Below, one piece after another: positions 42,922 through 51,041 of a stretch of DNA of 64,000 nucleotides. The notes beneath the pieces are model-generated. The model saw only the letters and a program-made list of their open reading frames with translations, made no database searches and had not been told where the DNA came from. The stretch comes from Hyphomicrobiales bacterium (lineage in GTDB: Bacteria > Pseudomonadota > Alphaproteobacteria > Rhizobiales > Rhizobiaceae). Both the position numbers and the translations under genes were made by a program. The stretch is from the NCBI GenBank assembly GCA_900473685.1, contig UCNE01000013.1:310001-374000 (forward strand), given 5' to 3'. Within the stretch, counting starts at the first letter, position 1; the number at the start of each line of letters is the position of its first letter.

Positions 42922-43152
42922 ATGACGCATTTTGATCCGCAGGCCGATGCACTCTGCACCGAGGATATCGATGCGCTGCGGCGTGTCTTCGATCAGTTTT
43001 GTGAGACGCATCAAACTACGGGCTCGGATGCCGACATGCAGATTTGTGCCGCAGCAATCGTCCGTCTCTATCAAAGCGGGGTACGGGACCCGGAAACTCT
43101 AACCAGGGCATGCGAAGCCGCGCTGCGGCAAGACTTGGCGATGGGTGCATGA
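42922..43152 (+). CDS. 76-aa hypothetical protein
   Basis: The start at ATG 42922 is chosen because AAAGGAGG lies 7 bp upstream; an ATG at 42916 would be too close to it. The peptide is acidic and helical (THFDPQADALCTEDIDALRR; IVRLYQSGVRDPETLTRACEA), with three cysteines. It resembles a conserved rhizobial small protein, with no function known to me. Confidence 0.68.
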   Translation: MTHFDPQADALCTEDIDALRRVFDQFCETHQTTGSDADMQICAAAIVRLYQSGVRDPETLTRACEAALRQDLAMGA

Positions 43153-43173
43153 CGTCTGATTGGAGGATGACGG

Positions 43174-43338
43174 CTATTTCGTTTGTTCGGCCGCGTTTTC
43201 CGGCGTCACCACCAGCGGGTCCGGTGGCGTCGTGCTTTGGGCACTTTTATCCGGTGAAAAATACTGAACAGCTAAAATACTGAGAATTGAACCGACGATA
43301 AGAGCGATGACAGCGCCCATAAGGGTGCGAGAGGTCAT
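43174..43338 (-). CDS. 54-aa single-span membrane protein
   Basis: A small frame starts at ATG 43338 with a strong GAGGAG site. It has one membrane helix (residues 7-25, MGAVIALIVGSILSILAV) followed by a periplasmic Pro/Thr-rich tail (SPDKSAQSTTPPDPLVV). The features are convincing for a real gene; the function is unknown. Confidence 0.68.
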   Translation of the reverse strand: MTSRTLMGAVIALIVGSILSILAVQYFSPDKSAQSTTPPDPLVVTPENAAEQTK

Positions 43339-43403
43339 GGTTCAACTCCTCCTCGGGATGCTATAAGCGGGCCGCGTTTGACGCGGCCCGCTTTGCGTTT
43401 GGC

Positions 43404-44018
43404 TTATTCGTAGACATAGACGATGCGCCGGCTCTGCGGATCGACCAGCATTGGCCGGTTGTTGATGCGCACATAGCTGTACTGATAATTCGGCACGCGC
43501 GTGATCACCATGTCACCGGGGAGCGTCGCTCCGACGACGACGTCGCCGTCATACGTCACCGTGTCCATCGGCGCGCCATCGATATAAGTCCGCACTTCCG
43601 GCGGCGGGATGATTGCGCCGTTGCTGTCGACCGTGCCCAACAATTCATCACCGGGTGCCGGTGAAGCCGGACCATCCACGACGACGGTCTTTTCATAGCT
43701 CACCACCGGAACACCAAGATCGGCACGGCGTTCCTGGACGATAACGGGCGCCCCATCATAGTCGACCGTCAGTTCCTGTGCATAGACCCAGCCGCGCAGA
43801 CCGTTGACATCGATCCGGCACCAGCTTTCGCCTTCAAGGCACCCGTCAAGGGCAGCAGCGCTGCCGCGCGTGGCGATACCGACGGACGGATAATTAGCTC
43901 CCGGTCCGGAATAGACCGTCAGGTCCGTCGCCGTCGTTGCCATCATACCGGCCGAAGCGAAGCCGGCTCCCGTCAGAAGCATCGCCCCCGCGAGTAAAGG
44001 CTTTGAAATCCACCGCAT
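43404..44018 (-). CDS. Exported SH3-domain protein with DUF1236-like C-terminus
   Basis: The protein has 204 residues from ATG 44018 (AAGGAGAAG upstream). A signal peptide ends near GFASA. A bacterial SH3 domain follows (about 28-90: LTVYSGPGANYPSVG; GWVYAQELTV) with a likely disulfide (CLEGESWC). A linker leads to a DUF1236-like C-terminus (VRTYIDGAP; GDMVITRVPNYQYSYVRINN; DPQSRRIVYV). Such proteins are periplasmic or envelope-associated and common in rhizobia. Confidence 0.8.
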   Translation of the reverse strand: MRWISKPLLAGAMLLTGAGFASAGMMATTATDLTVYSGPGANYPSVGIATRGSAAALDGCLEGESWCRIDVNGLRGWVYAQELTVDYDGAPVIVQERRADLGVPVVSYEKTVVVDGPASPAPGDELLGTVDSNGAIIPPPEVRTYIDGAPMDTVTYDGDVVVGATLPGDMVITRVPNYQYSYVRINNRPMLVDPQSRRIVYVYE

Positions 44019-44085
44019 GTTCTTCTCCTTGTTGAACAGTGGAACAACGTCCGACCGTCTCCAAGGTTCCCTTGCGGTGCGCGTT

Positions 44086-45807
44086 CTACCCGGCCTGCAT
44101 CTGGCTAAGACGGCTGTAAAGGCCGTTCCTGTCCAGGAGTTCGGCATGGCTGCCATCCTCGACAATCGCGCCTTCATTGACGACGAGAATACGGTCGGCC
44201 TGGGTGATAGTCGCCAGCCGATGGGCGATCACCAGCGTCGTCCGTCCCTTCGACAATTCCGAAAGCGACTGTTGAATGGCGCGTTCGGTTTCGGTGTCGA
44301 GCGCCGATGTCGCTTCGTCGAGAATGAGGATCGGCGGGTTCTTCAGGAAGATCCGGGCAATCGCCAGCCGCTGCTTCTGTCCGCCCGACAATTTGACACC
44401 GCGCTCGCCGACAACGGTGTCGAGACCTTGCGGCAGGTCGGCAATGACGTTTTCCAGCCGCGCCTTGCGGGCCGCCTCGACAATATCCGCCTCGCTGGCA
44501 TCCAACCGGCCATAGGCGATATTTTCGCGCAGGGAGCCGGCAAACAGGAAGACATCCTGGCTGACAATACCGATATGATTGCGCAGCGACCGCAGGCTCA
44601 TGTCGCGAATGTCGATATCGTCGATGCTGATCGAGCCGCCGGTGACCTCGTAGAAACGCGGCAGCAGCGCGCAGATCGTCGTCTTTCCGGCGCCCGAAGG
44701 ACCGACAAAAGCCACCGTCTCACCGGCACGAATATCGATGCTGAGATCCTTCACGATGGCCTTGGATTCGCGATAACCGAAACTCGCCTTGTTATAGCGG
44801 ATATTGCCCTTCAGCCCGGCGACATCGCGGGCACCGGCTCTGTCGGCGATATCGGGCCGCGTATCGAGAAAATCGATATAGCGACGAAAACCGGCAATGC
44901 CCTTCGGATAGGTCTCGATCACCGAGTTGATCTTGTCGACCGGGCGGAAGAACACACCGACCAAAAGCAGGAACCCGACAAAACCGCCGGCCGTCAGCTC
45001 GCCGTTCAGTACGAAATAGCTACCGGCCACCAGCACAACCATCTGGACGAGACGCATGGAGAGATAGCTCAGCGTCGTCGAGACTGCCATGATCCGGTAG
45101 GCATCGAGCTTGGTCTTGCGGTAACGTTGGTTGTCCTTTTCGAACAGTCCACGCTCGTGATCCTCGTTGGCAAAGGCCTGCACCACGCGGATGCCGCCGA
45201 CATTTTCCTCGATGCGGGCGTTGAAATCGCCGACACGGTTATAGAGCGCCTGCCAGTTGCGGGTCATCCGGCCGCCGTAGCGTGTCGTCAGCCACGCCGT
45301 CAGCGGCAGCACGAGTGCGGTGATCAGCGCCAACTTCGGGTTGACCGAAAACATCAGGAGAAAGGCGCCGATCAGCGTCATGATGGCGATGACCACGTCC
45401 TCCGGCCCGTGATGGGCAACCTCGCCGATTTCTTCCAGATCCTTGGTCAGCCGCGCCACGAGATGGCCGGTCTTCTGGTTGTCGAAATAGCCGAAGGACA
45501 GTTTTTGCAGATGATCGAACGCCTTGCGCCGCATCTCCGTCTCGATATTGATGCCGAGCATATGCCCCCAATAGGTGACAACAGCCATCAACCCGCCATT
45601 GACGAGATAGATCACCATCAACCCCGCCGAAGCCGCCGCGACATAACCCCACTGCCCGGTCGGCAAAAGCACATCGATGAACAGCTTGACGGCGATGGGG
45701 AAACCCAGTTCCAGCAAGCCGGACGTCACCGCGCAGGAGAAATCCAGCACGAACAGGCGCCGGTGCGGCCGGTAATAGGAAAAGAAGCGAGCGACGAGAT
45801 CGCGCAT
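44086..45807 (-). CDS. ABC exporter, fused permease and ATPase (MsbA/lipid A exporter-like)
   Basis: The protein has 573 residues from ATG 45807 (AAGGA 10 bp upstream). Six membrane helices lie in residues 1-310, then an ATPase with Walker A GPSGAGKTT, Q-loop IVSQDVFLFAGSL, signature LSGGQKQRLAIARI, Walker B ILILDEATSALD and VIAHRL. This half-transporter dimerises. Family members export lipids, polysaccharides, peptides or drugs. No adjacent gene fixes its substrate. Confidence 0.93.
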   Translation of the reverse strand: MRDLVARFFSYYRPHRRLFVLDFSCAVTSGLLELGFPIAVKLFIDVLLPTGQWGYVAAASAGLMVIYLVNGGLMAVVTYWGHMLGINIETEMRRKAFDHLQKLSFGYFDNQKTGHLVARLTKDLEEIGEVAHHGPEDVVIAIMTLIGAFLLMFSVNPKLALITALVLPLTAWLTTRYGGRMTRNWQALYNRVGDFNARIEENVGGIRVVQAFANEDHERGLFEKDNQRYRKTKLDAYRIMAVSTTLSYLSMRLVQMVVLVAGSYFVLNGELTAGGFVGFLLLVGVFFRPVDKINSVIETYPKGIAGFRRYIDFLDTRPDIADRAGARDVAGLKGNIRYNKASFGYRESKAIVKDLSIDIRAGETVAFVGPSGAGKTTICALLPRFYEVTGGSISIDDIDIRDMSLRSLRNHIGIVSQDVFLFAGSLRENIAYGRLDASEADIVEAARKARLENVIADLPQGLDTVVGERGVKLSGGQKQRLAIARIFLKNPPILILDEATSALDTETERAIQQSLSELSKGRTTLVIAHRLATITQADRILVVNEGAIVEDGSHAELLDRNGLYSRLSQMQAG

Positions 45808-45920
45808 GGTGTCGGGTCCTTGGTCGGCGTTCAACCACGAAGCGAACAGCCGGATACGGAAATTGGCGCAGTTGTCTCTCAAGACAAGCACCTTGGGTTG
45901 ATCCCGCTCCTTTTAGCCAG

Positions 45921-45950
45921 TTCGCCGGGAACAACAAGCGTCCCGGTGAA
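45921..45950. terminator. Hairpin in the gap between metC-like and ABC-exporter genes
   Basis: TTCGCCGGGA (45921-45930) pairs with TCCCGGTGAA (45941-45950) with one G-U type mismatch. It may end the sulfur operon on the minus strand; the T-tract is lacking. Confidence 0.4.
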
Positions 45951-46052
45951 AACTTGTCTGTAAAATGAAGCTTTATTGAGCCAAGTGCCACGAACAGTGA
46001 ATTGTGCCCTGACGGCAACGCCGCACCACGTTGGGATAAGCCGTCCGCAGCA

Positions 46053-47243
46053 TCAGATCGCCTGTGCGGCAGCAAAACCCTTCTCGAGATCGGCCTTGAG
46101 ATCGGCCACATCTTCGAGCCCGATATGAAGGCGCAGGACCGGGCCTTCGGTTGGCGCCTGCAGAATCTGCCGCTCGTCCAGATTGACGTGAAGTGCCAGA
46201 CTGGGAAAACCACCCCAGGAATACCCCAGGCCGAACAGCGAGAGAGCATCGAGAAATGCTTGGGCCTTCCTACCGAAGTCTTCTTTCCGTGCGACCGCCA
46301 GCACGAAGGAAAAGACGCCGCTTGCCCCTTTGAAATCGCGCTTCCAGAGATCGTGGCCAGGAAAACTCGGGAGCGCTGGATGGAGGACGCGCGCCACGTC
46401 ACCCCGATCTTCCAGCCACTGCGCGATCTCCAGAGCGCTTGCCTGGTGCCGTTCCAGCCGCACGCCCATGGTGCGAAGACCGCGCAGAACCTGATAGGCA
46501 TCGTCCGCGGCGCCGCAGATGCCGAGCGCGCCGTTTGCTTGTCTCAGACGTTTCCAATGTGCGGCATTGGCCGAAACGGTACCCAACAGGATATCGGCAT
46601 GTCCCGCCGGGTATTTGGTCGAGCCCTGGATGGAGATGTCGACGCCGAAATCGAGCGGCCGGAAAAACAGCGGCGTCGCCCAGGTGTTGTCCATCGTCAC
46701 CACTGCTCCCTGCCGGTGTGCGGCAGCGGCAATCGCCGGAACGTCCTGCATCTCGAACGTGTTCGAGCCCGGGGCTTCGAGATGCACGAGCCTTGTATTC
46801 GGCTTGAGGAGCGATTCGATCCCGGCCCCGATAGACGGATGATAGTATTCGACCTCAACCCCGAAGCGCTTCAGCATCGTATCGCAGAAATGCCTCACAT
46901 TGCCGTAGACGGAATCGACAACCAGAGCATGGTCGCCCGGCCCAAGGTAAGCCAGGAATGCGAGCGTAACGGCGGCAAGCCCAGAGGGCACGATAATCGT
47001 TCCCGCAGCACCCTCGAGTTCATTGACAGCCTGGCACAGCGCATCGGTCGTCGGCGTGCCGCGCGTGGCATAGGTGTATTTCTGGCTATGCGTTTCCATG
47101 GCTTTCGCATCGGGGAAAAGCACGGTCGATGCCCGAACCACCGGCGGATTGATGAAGCCGTGATAATCGAAGGGGTCATATCCCGCCCTGACCAACTGCG
47201 TGTTGGGGCCGATGGTCTTTGGCGTATGGTCGTTATCGCTCAT
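46053..47243 (-). CDS. metC: PLP-dependent cystathionine beta-lyase-like enzyme (Cys/Met metabolism family)
   Basis: The protein has 396 residues from ATG 47243 (AGGA just upstream; ATG 47255 is an alternative). Family motifs are TYATRGTPTTDALCQAVNELEG, PSGLAAVTLAFLA, the substrate/PLP region DNTWATPLFFRPLDFG, and the PLP lysine in SIQGSTKYPAGHADILLG. It cleaves C-S bonds of cystathionine or related S-alkyl cysteines to thiol, pyruvate and ammonia. Its place at the end of the S-compound cluster, 62 bp behind a DsbA-like isomerase gene, suggests it processes the amino acid released by that pathway. Confidence 0.9.
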   Translation of the reverse strand: MSDNDHTPKTIGPNTQLVRAGYDPFDYHGFINPPVVRASTVLFPDAKAMETHSQKYTYATRGTPTTDALCQAVNELEGAAGTIIVPSGLAAVTLAFLAYLGPGDHALVVDSVYGNVRHFCDTMLKRFGVEVEYYHPSIGAGIESLLKPNTRLVHLEAPGSNTFEMQDVPAIAAAAHRQGAVVTMDNTWATPLFFRPLDFGVDISIQGSTKYPAGHADILLGTVSANAAHWKRLRQANGALGICGAADDAYQVLRGLRTMGVRLERHQASALEIAQWLEDRGDVARVLHPALPSFPGHDLWKRDFKGASGVFSFVLAVARKEDFGRKAQAFLDALSLFGLGYSWGGFPSLALHVNLDERQILQAPTEGPVLRLHIGLEDVADLKADLEKGFAAAQAI

Positions 47244-47305
47244 GGTGTCCTGCATTTTTGCGGCGGTCTATGCGCATTCACTCAATCTGAATTCACATGG
47301 TGACG

Positions 47306-47902
47306 CTAAGGTCTGTCGCCAGCGACATGGCGCTCCAGGAACGGCAGGTTGTCCTGCCCCCAGTAAATCTCGCTGTCGTAAAGGAATGTCGGGAAACCGA
47401 AGACGCCACTCTTCAAAGCGTGTTCCCGGTCGGCAGCCCATTTGGCGCGCACGTCGTCGTCTCCCTGCCGCTGCAGGAGAGCGGTTCCATCAAAGCCCGC
47501 TGCATTTGCAATTGCTTCGCGAACCTGCGGCTGGCCGATATCCTTCGCCTCGCCCCAGAAAGCCTGCTGCAGGACGCGGGTGAGCCCAATCCAGTCCTTG
47601 CCGTCGAGATAGGCGGCTATGATGATCAGCGACGCGGGTGCCGGATCGCTGAGCGCCGGACGGTTTTCAAGGATCAGGTCCTTGCCGCGCACCCGGGCCC
47701 AGCGTTTTAGATCCCGCATCCAGTAGCTGCGCCGGACTTCCGGGCGATTGCGCGAAAAGATCCCGCCATTCTCTTCCACGACGGTCGTCAGATAGGGTTT
47801 GATCTCGGCATTGCTTTTTGCCGCAAGCTCGATGAATGCGTCAAAACCGATATAGGACCACGGCGAACCGATGGAGAAGAAGTAGTCGATTGTTTTGGTC
47901 AA
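47306..47902 (-). CDS. DsbA-family 2-hydroxychromene-2-carboxylate isomerase-like protein
   Basis: The protein has 198 residues with a thioredoxin-like fold and helical insert. The N-terminal active region IDYFFSIGSPWSYIG has Ser in place of the CxxC of DsbA, typical of the HCCA isomerase/kappa-GST group that uses glutathione. VFGFPTFLYDSEIYWGQDNL near the end contains the cis-Pro loop. In the sulfur cluster it could act as a glutathione-dependent isomerase or transferase on an S-conjugate; this is context-based. Confidence 0.88.
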   Translation of the reverse strand: MTKTIDYFFSIGSPWSYIGFDAFIELAAKSNAEIKPYLTTVVEENGGIFSRNRPEVRRSYWMRDLKRWARVRGKDLILENRPALSDPAPASLIIIAAYLDGKDWIGLTRVLQQAFWGEAKDIGQPQVREAIANAAGFDGTALLQRQGDDDVRAKWAADREHALKSGVFGFPTFLYDSEIYWGQDNLPFLERHVAGDRP

Positions 47903-47953
47903 TGCCTATCGTTCCTGCTGATATCGAGATGGAAAGAAAGCCCTGCGCTTTGA

Positions 47954-48988
47954 TCAGGCCGTCCGCTTCTGCCGCTCTGCGCCGTTGATCCACCCGAGCC
48001 GGGGCGCAACAAGCGTGGCGAAGTCGTGGATAATCTGGCGGTACTCCGCGTCTTCGAATTCATAAGGAAGCTCGAGCCTGAGTTCGCTGACATGCGGCAG
48101 GATCGGGTCGGCAAACAGCCGCTCCAGAATGTCTTCAGACGTACCGACGATGTCGCGGGCATAGAGTGTGCGGCGCTCGCCTTGCGGGGTCAGCGTCCGT
48201 TCGTTTCGCCCCGCCGCATAGTCGAGATAACGCCTGCGGGTCTGCGCATCGGCGCTGTCGGTGGGAATGATGACACGCCCGAGCCCAACCCGCCTACCCA
48301 GCCCACTGGCCTCGCGATAGGCCGTCAGTTGCCGTGATTGCGCGACGAAGAAATCATCCGTGTCTTCACCGGTCGTGACATTGCCGATCAGAAGGTTGAA
48401 GCCGTTACGCCCTGCCCAGACGGCCGAGCGCAACGAACCGCCGCCATACCAGATGCGGTCCGTCAGCCCCCTGGCATGGGGTTGCAGACGGGGCCGTTGT
48501 GGTCCGAAGGGTGTCTTGATGAAGGTTGCTTCGTCACCGACAGGATTGCTCTTCAGGTTATCGGCGAAGCGCAGCACCCGTTCATGCGAGAAATCAAAAC
48601 CTTCCCAATCACCATCGAAGACCAGCGGCGCGATCAGGTCGGCATGCAGCGGCCGCCCGGCACTCAATCCGACATTCAGCCGTCCGCCCGAGAGAACATC
48701 GACCGTCGAAAGATCTTCGGCAAGCCGGTACGGACTTTCATAACCGATCGGAATAACCGCCGTACCGAGCTGGATGCGGCTGGTGCGCTGGGTTGCCGCC
48801 GCAAGAAAAGCCGTCGCCGAGGAGATGCCTGGCTCCAGATGCCGCTGGCGCACCCAGGCGCTCTGAAAGCCGATCTCCTCGCCATATTCGAGAAGCTTCA
48901 GCGTCCTTTCCAATCCGGACAACGGATCATCGGCGGGATAATTGCCGGGCGTCAGAAAGCCGATATGGTTGATGGCGATGCTGCTCAT
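47954..48988 (-). CDS. Luciferase-like (LLM) flavin-dependent monooxygenase
   Basis: The protein has 344 residues from ATG 48988 (AAGGAAGAC upstream). It has the LLM barrel: INHIGFLTPGNYP, EEIGFQSAWVRQRHLEPG, SRIQLGTAVIPIGYESPYRLAEDLSTVD, LSGGRLNVGLSAGRP and DRIWYGGGSLRSAVWAG. These enzymes use FMNH2 and oxygen to oxidise sulfur or nitrogen compounds. It is the third LLM enzyme of the cluster, directly behind the second binding-protein gene. Confidence 0.9.
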   Translation of the reverse strand: MSSIAINHIGFLTPGNYPADDPLSGLERTLKLLEYGEEIGFQSAWVRQRHLEPGISSATAFLAAATQRTSRIQLGTAVIPIGYESPYRLAEDLSTVDVLSGGRLNVGLSAGRPLHADLIAPLVFDGDWEGFDFSHERVLRFADNLKSNPVGDEATFIKTPFGPQRPRLQPHARGLTDRIWYGGGSLRSAVWAGRNGFNLLIGNVTTGEDTDDFFVAQSRQLTAYREASGLGRRVGLGRVIIPTDSADAQTRRRYLDYAAGRNERTLTPQGERRTLYARDIVGTSEDILERLFADPILPHVSELRLELPYEFEDAEYRQIIHDFATLVAPRLGWINGAERQKRTA

Positions 48989-49013
48989 CGTGTCTTCCTT
49001 CGATTTTTTGGCC

Positions 49014-49952
49014 TCACGATTTCGGCAGGCCGGGCGGATTGGTTTCCGATTTTGGCAAGGCTTCCTCGGCAAGGTGCCAATGATCGAGAATCCTTGCGTA
49101 GACACCCTTCTCGATCAGCCCGTTGGTGGCGACCGTTAAGGCGTCCGCCAGCCCACTGCCCTTTTTCGTGGTGATGGCCACATCGGAACGATCCGGCCAA
49201 CCGGCGCTCAGGGTGCCAACGCGCTTGATGTTGTGATCGCGGGCAGCAATGTAGACGAGTTGCGCATGCGGCTGGACAATGACTTCGGCCCGACCCGACG
49301 ATACCGCCAGAAGGCTCGCCGCCTCGTCGTCGTAATATTGCAGTTCCAACGGTTTTAGCCCGGCGGCGACGTTTTCGTCATTCCATCTGAGCAGGATGCG
49401 CTCCTGGTTGGTGCCGGCACCGACGATGATACGCAGACCCGCGGCATCCTTCGGCTCCTTGATCGCACTGATCGGGCTATCGGACTTGACGAAGAAACCG
49501 TGCAGGCCCTGGCGATAGGTAGAGAAATCGAATTTCTCCTTGCGCTGCTCGGTGACGCCGACATTGGAGATAACCGCGTCATATTTGCCGGATGTCAGGC
49601 CGAGCGGCCAGTCGATCCAGGCGACCGGCACCAGCTCCAGTTCAAGTCCCAAGCTATCGGCAATGGCGGAGGCATAATCCGGATCGGCGCCAACGACGGT
49701 CTTTGCATCGGTCGCATAGGTCGCAAGCGGCGGCCCGCCGGGACTGACCGCGACCGTGAACTTGCCAGGCGAGACGAAGGTAAAATCCTTCGAGATCGCC
49801 GCGACGGCAGCATCATTCTTCTCTGCGCGGATGCGGGCCGGTTGTTCGGGGCTGAGGTCGAACGCTTCCTGCGCGTGAGCCGTCCCGAAAAAGACAAGCG
49901 TCGAAGCGAGAGCAGTCAGCAGAAGTGTCCGGAAGGCCGGTTTGTCGGTCAT
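49014..49952 (-). CDS. Amino-acid ABC transporter substrate-binding protein (TcyK-like paralogue)
   Basis: The protein has 312 residues from ATG 49952, chosen because GGAG sits 9 bp upstream; ATGs at 49958 and 49967 are alternatives. A signal peptide ends GTAHA. The SBP family 3 fold shows VVGADPDYASAIADSLG, YDAVISNVGVTEQRKEKFDFSTYR and VGAGTNQERILLRW. It is about half identical by eye to the neighbouring binding protein, a tandem duplicate. The pair parallels TcyJ/TcyK of the Bacillus L-cystine importer. Confidence 0.9.
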   Translation of the reverse strand: MTDKPAFRTLLLTALASTLVFFGTAHAQEAFDLSPEQPARIRAEKNDAAVAAISKDFTFVSPGKFTVAVSPGGPPLATYATDAKTVVGADPDYASAIADSLGLELELVPVAWIDWPLGLTSGKYDAVISNVGVTEQRKEKFDFSTYRQGLHGFFVKSDSPISAIKEPKDAAGLRIIVGAGTNQERILLRWNDENVAAGLKPLELQYYDDEAASLLAVSSGRAEVIVQPHAQLVYIAARDHNIKRVGTLSAGWPDRSDVAITTKKGSGLADALTVATNGLIEKGVYARILDHWHLAEEALPKSETNPPGLPKS

Positions 49953-50018
49953 TGTCATCGTCTCCATGGGAATACCCGTCCCGGCGCTACAGATAGCGCC
50001 GGGACGCCTCGTGCCGTC

Positions 50019-50963
50019 TTACGAACCGCTTTTCGGCAGGCCGGCTGGGTTGGTGTAGGACTGATCGACACCTTCGGCTTCGAGGCTCCAGTGCTTCAGC
50101 ACTTCGCCATACTTGCCGCTCTTGATCAGGTCGTTGATCGCTACCGTCACTGCATCGGCAAGGCCGGCACCCTTGCGGGTCGTGACCGCGATGTCGGCCG
50201 CCAGCGGCCAGCCGCCGCTGACGATACCGACGAGCTTGGTCTGGTTCTTGATCGAGGCGCTATAGGCCTGCGTCGCGTTCGGATTGAACTCGACATCGGC
50301 GCGGCCGGACTGCAGCGCCAGTTCGGCGGCGGCACGGTCGTCGTAATACTGCACCTCGATCGGCGCGAGACCCGCTGCAACGTTCTGGCGGTCCCATTCG
50401 AGAATGATCTTTTCCTGATTGGTGCCAGCCCCCGTGATCACCTTCAGCCCGGCGACATCCTTCGGCTCCTTGATCTCGGTGACCTTGCTGTCGGCCTTGA
50501 CGTAAAAGCCCAGAACATCCTTGCGATAGGTGGAGAAATCGAACTTCTCCTTGCGCTCTTCGGTCACCGTGACGTTGCTGATGACCGCGTCGTATTTGCC
50601 GGAGGCAACACCGAGCGGCCAGTCTGCCCAGGCAACGGAAACCAGTTCCAGCTCGACACCCAACGAATCCGCCAGAAGCGAAGCGAGGTCCGGATCGGCG
50701 CCCACAACCGTCTTGGCGTCCGAAGCATAGGTGGCGATCGGCGGATCCCAGGCATTGATGGCAACGGTGAGCTTGCCCGGCGTGACGAACTTGAAGTCGC
50801 TTGAGATCGCCTTGATCGCCGCCTCGTCTTTTTCGGCGCGAACCCGCTTGGAAATATCCGGGCTCAGGTCGAATTTCTCGGCCGCATGTGCGGAGCCCAG
50901 CCCAAGGGCCGCGATCGTAACGGCGCCTGCCATCAGAAGTTTAGCATTGTGTAAGAATGTCAT
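50019..50963 (-). CDS. Amino-acid ABC transporter substrate-binding protein (TcyJ-like paralogue)
   Basis: The protein has 314 residues from ATG 50963 (GGAG 12 bp upstream). A signal peptide ends GSAHA, followed by FDLSPDISKRVRAEKDEAA. SBP family 3 features: VVGADPDLASLLADSLG, YDAVISNVTVTEERKEKFDFSTY, ITGAGTNQEKIILEW. It precedes its paralogue by about 65 bp and lies 78 bp behind the fused permease/ATPase gene, so both proteins probably feed the same transporter with different ligands. Confidence 0.92.
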   Translation of the reverse strand: MTFLHNAKLLMAGAVTIAALGLGSAHAAEKFDLSPDISKRVRAEKDEAAIKAISSDFKFVTPGKLTVAINAWDPPIATYASDAKTVVGADPDLASLLADSLGVELELVSVAWADWPLGVASGKYDAVISNVTVTEERKEKFDFSTYRKDVLGFYVKADSKVTEIKEPKDVAGLKVITGAGTNQEKIILEWDRQNVAAGLAPIEVQYYDDRAAAELALQSGRADVEFNPNATQAYSASIKNQTKLVGIVSGGWPLAADIAVTTRKGAGLADAVTVAINDLIKSGKYGEVLKHWSLEAEGVDQSYTNPAGLPKSGS

Positions 50964-51041
50964 GTGTCCCATCTCCATTTTCATCTTAAGGTTGCAATAG
51001 ATATCAGTTCCATCCCGTCCGCTCAGGCGGCCGGAAATCTG

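Noticed and set aside
44017-45963. Long open frame opposite the MsbA-like exporter
   Set aside because: It is a mirror frame of a clear ABC exporter in GC-rich DNA, with no recognisable domain or ribosome site. The same applies to long frames opposite 1.9-3.3, 4.7-6.1, 50.9-52.5 and 60.4-61.7 kb.
45956-45966. GTCTGTAAAAT resembling GTCTATAAAAT in the sulfur-cluster dyad
   Set aside because: A one-mismatch 11-mer is expected about once by chance in the window, and the site is downstream of metC rather than upstream of a sulfur gene.
46053-47305. SAM riboswitch before the metC-like gene
   Set aside because: Only 62 bp separate it from the preceding gene in the same operon, which is too short, and no SAM-II type pairing is visible.
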